Shown: positions 60,392 through 64,000 of the stretch, in pieces | Layout of the letters: each line of letters opens with the position of its first letter | Numbering within the stretch: position 1 is the stretch's first letter | DNA from: Daejeonella sp. | GTDB lineage: Bacteria > Bacteroidota > Bacteroidia > Sphingobacteriales > Sphingobacteriaceae | NCBI RefSeq assembly: GCF_030684675.1 | Contig: NZ_JAUXXZ010000059.1 | Span: forward strand, 62,001-126,000 | Length of the DNA: 64,000 nt | Direction of reading: 5' to 3' | Made by a program: the position numbers and the translations under genes | Notes under the pieces: model-generated | What the model was told of the DNA's origin: nothing | The model's database searches: none | Seen by the model: the letters and a program-made list of their open reading frames with translations, nothing else

Positions 60392-60646
60392 ATGGCAAAT
60401 CATAAATCATCGATAAAAAGAATTAGATCAAACGCGGCTAAGCGTTTACGTAATCGCTATCAGGCGAAAACCACCAGATCCGCAATCAAGAGATTACGTA
60501 TTACTACTGACAAATCTGAAGCGACTCCGCTTCTGAGCAAAGTGATCTCAATGCTTGATCGTTTGGCTAAAAAGAACATAATCCACAAAAACAAAGCTTC
60601 TAATAATAAATCCAAACTGACAAAATTTGTTAACGGATTAAAATAG
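60392..60646 (+). CDS. rpsT: 30S ribosomal protein S20
   Basis: 84 residues, highly basic: [40 protein letters not shown]. Binds 16S rRNA as an early assembly protein. Monocistronic, with a strong promoter and terminator. Confidence 0.97.
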   Translation: MANHKSSIKRIRSNAAKRLRNRYQAKTTRSAIKRLRITTDKSEATPLLSKVISMLDRLAKKNIIHKNKASNNKSKLTKFVNGLK

Positions 60647-60662
60647 TCTTTGAAGATATTTG

Positions 60663-60697
60663 AAAAAGGGGTACCGTTTAATCAGTACCCCTTTTTT
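60663..60697 (+). terminator. rpsT terminator
   Basis: GGGGTAC / GTACCCC stem with eleven-base loop, preceded by A5 and followed by T6, ~16 bp after the rpsT stop. Confidence 0.9.
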
Positions 60698-60725
60698 GTT
60701 TTCTACTGTTTCCATAAATTTAATT

Positions 60726-61427
60726 ATGGAAACCTATGATCATAAAATAAGCATCAAAGCCTGGGCAGAGGAAGACCGTCCTAGAGAGAAACTTTCAAAC
60801 CAGGGAAGACGAAGTCTGAGTGATGCTGAGCTTATCGCTATTCTGATCGGATCAGGTAATGTAAACGAAAGTGCAGTAGAGCTTAGTAAACGTATTCTTT
60901 ACTCCTGTGACTACGATCTGAACCAGCTCGCCCGGCTTGGCATTGCCGACCTTTCCAGATTTAAAGGGATCGGGGAAGCCAAAGCCATTACCATCATTGC
61001 TGCCCTGGAGCTCGGCCGCCGCAGAAAGGATACAGTAAGTGCACAACTGGTTCAGGTTAGTACAAGCATAGATGTTTATCAATCCATTGTAGCTCAATAT
61101 AAAGATCTTAATCATGAAGAGTTCTGGATTCTGCTTCTGAACCGTGCCAATAGAATCACATCCAGGCATTTGGTTAGTAAAGGCGGTCAGGCCGGAACTA
61201 TCGCCGATCCCAAAATCATTTTTAATATTGCCCTTGAGAATCATGCGGCTTCAGTTATTCTGACTCATAATCACCCCTCCGGAAACCTGAAACCCAGTCA
61301 GGCAGATCTCGAACTGACACGCAAATTAAAGTCGGCAGGGCAGTTTTTGGATATCCCTGTCCTTGATCATCTGATCATTACTGATCACGGCTTTCTTAGT
61401 TTCGCCGATGAAGGTTTACTCGACTAA
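60726..61427 (+). CDS. radC: RadC-family (JAB/MPN) DNA-repair-related protein
   Basis: 233 residues from ATG 60726 (METYDHKISI); the longer frame includes the terminator. An N-terminal helix-hairpin-helix (LARLGIADLSRFKGIGEAKA) precedes the JAB domain with ILTHNHPSGNLKPSQAD (HxHPSG...SxxD). Possible metal-dependent hydrolase; RadC's role is disputed. Promoter is in 60698-60725 or by read-through. Confidence 0.9.
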   Translation: METYDHKISIKAWAEEDRPREKLSNQGRRSLSDAELIAILIGSGNVNESAVELSKRILYSCDYDLNQLARLGIADLSRFKGIGEAKAITIIAALELGRRRKDTVSAQLVQVSTSIDVYQSIVAQYKDLNHEEFWILLLNRANRITSRHLVSKGGQAGTIADPKIIFNIALENHAASVILTHNHPSGNLKPSQADLELTRKLKSAGQFLDIPVLDHLIITDHGFLSFADEGLLD

Positions 61428-61432
61428 TTTAA

Positions 61433-61520
61433 TCTGAGGTCTGAGGCCTGAGATCTGAGGACCGACATCCGACATCCGACATCCGACATCTGAAATCTTC
61501 ATATCTCAATTCTCATATCT
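61433..61520. repeat. Short tandem repeats 5' of pheT
   Basis: CTGAGG/CTGAGATCTGAGGACCGA, then four CCGACAT units (61463-61490), then CTCATATCTC-type runs similar to 45705-45740. A TATCTTTG box (61526-61533) follows, 20 bases before the pheT ATG. Confidence 0.6.
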
Positions 61521-61552
61521 CTTACTATCTTTGACCTTTATTTTTTTAGAAC

Positions 61553-63952
61553 ATGAAGATCTCTTATAAGTGGCTGCAGCAATTCATTCAAACAAGCAAA
61601 ACCCCGGAAGAATTATCCCTTATTCTGACCAATATCGGGTTGGAGGTGGAGAGTCTTGAGAAGGTTCAGACTATTCCCGGCGGACTTGAAGGTTTGGTGA
61701 TTGGTTATGTTAAGGAATGCACACAGCATCCGAATGCAGATCGTCTTAAAGTAACCAGGGTAGATGTTGGCCTGGGAGAGGATCTTCAGATCGTTTGCGG
61801 GGCAAATAATGTGGCTGCAGGACAAAAGGTGGTTGTGGCAACAGTAAATACAACCGTTCACCCGACAACAGGTGAGCCTTTTAAAATTAATAAATCAAAA
61901 ATCCGGGGAGAGGTTTCAGAGGGTATGATCTGTGCTGAGGATGAGATTGGCTTAGGCCATGACCATGACGGAATTATGGAACTGAATGCCGATGCCATAA
62001 TTGGGTCGGCAGCAAAAGATTACTTCAATCTTCAGGATGATTTTGTTTTCGAGATTGGATTAACTCCGAACAGGGCCGATGCGGCTTCCCATTTAGGCGT
62101 TGCACGTGATCTTGCAGCCTATCTTAAAATTCCGGTCATCATGCCTGATTTATCGCGACTTAAAGTGCAGAATCAGGATTTGAATATTCCGGTTATTGTT
62201 GAAGATACGGAAGCATGTCCGCGTTACTCATCATTAAGCATTAGTGGAATAAATATCAAAGAATCGCCCGAATGGCTGAAAGATAAGCTGAATGCCATTG
62301 GTGTTCGACCTATAAATAATGTGGTTGACGTGACTAATTTTGTACTTCATGAACTCGGACAGCCCCTGCATGCTTTTGATGCGGATTCAATTAGCGGCAA
62401 TAAAGTTCTGGTCAAGAAATTAGCAGAGGGTACAGCATTCCGGACACTGGACGATGTTGATCGGAAATTATCTGCAGATGATCTGATGATCTGTAATGCT
62501 GATGGGCCAATGTGTATCGCGGGAGTGTTTGGTGGAATATCCTCAGGGGTAAAGCAATCCACAACAAAAATATTCCTGGAAAGCGCCTGGTTCAACCCGG
62601 TTTCGGTAAGAAAAACATCCAAACGACATGGATTAAAGACGGATGCTTCTTTCAGATTTGAGCGGGGTACGGATCCGGATATGACAGTCACAGCACTTAA
62701 ACGTGCTGCTATTCTGATTCAGGAACTGGCCGGCGGACAAATATCTTCGGAGATTTCAGATATTTATGCATCTCCGGCAAAACCATTCTCTGTGGAGATA
62801 TCTTTTAAGAATGTGAGCCGTTTGATAGGAAAGACAATACCAACCGATGAGATACGTGCTACTTTGTTGGGTTTAGGGATTAAAATCAGTTCAGAAGATT
62901 CTGAAGGAATGAAGCTGGAAGTTCCTGCTTATAAAGTTGACGTTACGCGAGAGGTTGACATCATCGAGGAGATTCTGAGGATACATGGATACAATAATGT
63001 GGAGATTCCATCCCAGATCCGCGCATCCCTGAACACGACAATAAAACCTGATAAGGAAGTTTTACAGAATCAGATTGCCGACCTTTTGTCTGCAAATGGA
63101 TTTTTCGAGATACTCAGTAATTCCCTGACTAAATTGAGCTACTCTGCCGAGCCTGAAAGGGCAGTCAGAATTTTGAATCCCCTGAGCAGCGATCTGGATG
63201 TTATGCGTCAGAGCCTCCTGTTTTCAGGACTTGAAGCTATAGCCTATAACCAGAACCGAAGAAATTCTGATCTCAAATTTTATGAATTTGGAAAGGTATA
63301 TAATCTTGATCGGGAAGGCTATAAAGAGAATCAACGGCTTTCTGTTTTTCTAAGCGGTTCAAAAAATGCTGAAAGCTGGAATTCAAAATCTCTTAATACA
63401 GGTTTTTATAATTTAAAGTCGGCTGTTGATCTGGTTATTAGCAGGTTAAATATAAAAGGATTAGCCAGCTCAGAAACCACAAATCCTGAACTTTCAACAG
63501 GAATCTCTTATCTTAAAGGTGAAAAGAGCCTTGTTGAATTTGGTGTAGTTTCAAAAAAATCATTGAAAAAGCTGGATATTAGTTCAGAGGTATTTTATGC
63601 CGATTTTGACTGGGATCTGATTGTTCGTTCAATCAGAAATAATAAAATAAACTATACTGAGGTTTCGAAATTTCCTTCAGTTAGAAGGGATCTTTCCATG
63701 TTGCTGAATAAGGATATAAGTTTCGATCAATTGAAACAGATTGCTCAAAAGACTGAAAAAGGCCTTTTGAAAGAAGTTAATGTGTTTGATGTGTACGTGG
63801 GGGATAAGCTTCCCGAAGGTAAAAAGTCGTATGCTCTTAGCTTCCTGCTCCAGGATGAAGAAAAAACCTTAACCGACAAGCAAATTGACGCGATCATGCA
63901 AAAATTAATTCTTAATTTCGAGAAGCAGGCGGGAGCGGAGATAAGAAAGTAA
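61553..63952 (+). CDS. pheT: Phenylalanine--tRNA ligase beta subunit
   Basis: 799 residues, full length. N-terminal KWLQQFIQTSKTPEELS, tRNA-binding OB-fold (VGLGEDLQIVCGANNVAAGQ), B3/4 domain with NNVVDVTNFVLHELGQPLHAFD, B5 domain, catalytic-like domain, and C-terminal anticodon-binding FDX-ACB (KFPSVRRDLSMLLNKDISFD). Forms the alpha2beta2 enzyme with PheS, which is not next to it. Confidence 0.97.
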   Translation: MKISYKWLQQFIQTSKTPEELSLILTNIGLEVESLEKVQTIPGGLEGLVIGYVKECTQHPNADRLKVTRVDVGLGEDLQIVCGANNVAAGQKVVVATVNTTVHPTTGEPFKINKSKIRGEVSEGMICAEDEIGLGHDHDGIMELNADAIIGSAAKDYFNLQDDFVFEIGLTPNRADAASHLGVARDLAAYLKIPVIMPDLSRLKVQNQDLNIPVIVEDTEACPRYSSLSISGINIKESPEWLKDKLNAIGVRPINNVVDVTNFVLHELGQPLHAFDADSISGNKVLVKKLAEGTAFRTLDDVDRKLSADDLMICNADGPMCIAGVFGGISSGVKQSTTKIFLESAWFNPVSVRKTSKRHGLKTDASFRFERGTDPDMTVTALKRAAILIQELAGGQISSEISDIYASPAKPFSVEISFKNVSRLIGKTIPTDEIRATLLGLGIKISSEDSEGMKLEVPAYKVDVTREVDIIEEILRIHGYNNVEIPSQIRASLNTTIKPDKEVLQNQIADLLSANGFFEILSNSLTKLSYSAEPERAVRILNPLSSDLDVMRQSLLFSGLEAIAYNQNRRNSDLKFYEFGKVYNLDREGYKENQRLSVFLSGSKNAESWNSKSLNTGFYNLKSAVDLVISRLNIKGLASSETTNPELSTGISYLKGEKSLVEFGVVSKKSLKKLDISSEVFYADFDWDLIVRSIRNNKINYTEVSKFPSVRRDLSMLLNKDISFDQLKQIAQKTEKGLLKEVNVFDVYVGDKLPEGKKSYALSFLLQDEEKTLTDKQIDAIMQKLILNFEKQAGAEIRK

Positions 63953-64000
63953 GTTGTAAGTTATAGGTTGTAAGTTATAGGTTATAAGTTATAGGTTATA
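63952..64000. repeat. TTATAGGTTGTAAG tandem repeat
   Basis: GTTATAGGTTGTAAG and GTTATAGGTTATAAG units right after pheT, the inverted counterpart of 38623-38674. It continues past the window end. Confidence 0.65.

Noticed and set aside
60228-60416. 62-residue ORF before rpsT
   Set aside because: It spans the rpsT promoter and start codon, and is A/T-rich leader sequence.

Overview
The window looks like chromosomal DNA of a member of the Bacteroidota, most likely Sphingobacteriaceae (Pedobacter-like). The reasons are the gldA-gldF-gldG cluster, promoters of the TTTG-N19/20-TAnnTTTG type (clearest at rpsT), few Shine-Dalgarno sites, a single-chain glycyl-tRNA synthetase, a GH130/GT4 pair and many short AT-rich intergenic repeats. 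No rRNA, tRNA or CRISPR array was seen.

Layout. 1-1886: end of an FtsX-type ABC permease, its ATPase, and an ATP-cone/nuclease-fold protein. 1966-8361: DinB protein, small membrane protein, SulP transporter, orphan PAS histidine kinase, CLC channel, lipoprotein, methyltransferase. 8449-8697: wreck of a phage-tail-collar (microcystin-dependent-protein) gene. 8804-16890: GT4/GH130 pair, SDR-DUF2867 protein, AlkB-like oxygenase, DUF2306 protein, a B1-like metallo-beta-lactamase-fold protein, DUF1801 protein.

17.5-37.2 kb is the accessory island and the main interest. It reads as an integron-like cassette array on the minus strand. A tyrosine recombinase (36168-37220) is followed by an attI-like point (about 36067-36074) and then four stem-loop elements of 134-149 bp (26623-26757, 20374-20507, 19862-20010, 18113-18258). 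Each element lies 3' of a gene or gene block. The first bases of each predicted cassette are the reverse complement of the arm that opens the element at the end of the same cassette: 8/8, 9/9 and 8/8 for three cassettes, 12/13 for the fourth. That is the signature left by a circular cassette joined through a split attC. Cassette 1 carries a five-gene operon (27021-34519): J-like protein, membrane-anchored GrpE-like protein, Hsp70, pseudokinase-AAA+ ATPase and TerB-like protein. I know of no named system with this make-up. An ISL3-type insertion sequence (34554-35816, 8-bp target duplication) has landed between the -33 and -7 boxes of its promoter. Cassette 2 carries a Gabija-like GajA/GajB pair plus an HTH/DUF1016-nuclease pair. 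Cassette 3 holds one 96-residue ORF and cassette 4 a secreted amidohydrolase.

37.4-64 kb returns to core genome: zinc-ribbon protein, ssb, lipoprotein, SDR, aromatic amino acid hydroxylase, nucleotide-sugar epimerase, beta-propeller/phosphoesterase lipoprotein, a three-gene envelope-glycan operon (ArnT-like, GT2, flippase-like), an L,D-transpeptidase-like protein, glyS, gldA-gldF-gldG, dnaN, a DUF4397 lipoprotein, tandem DedA genes, a zinc phospholipase-like protein, rpsT, radC and pheT.

Functional calls rest on motif reading without database searches. Repeat alignments were made by eye.
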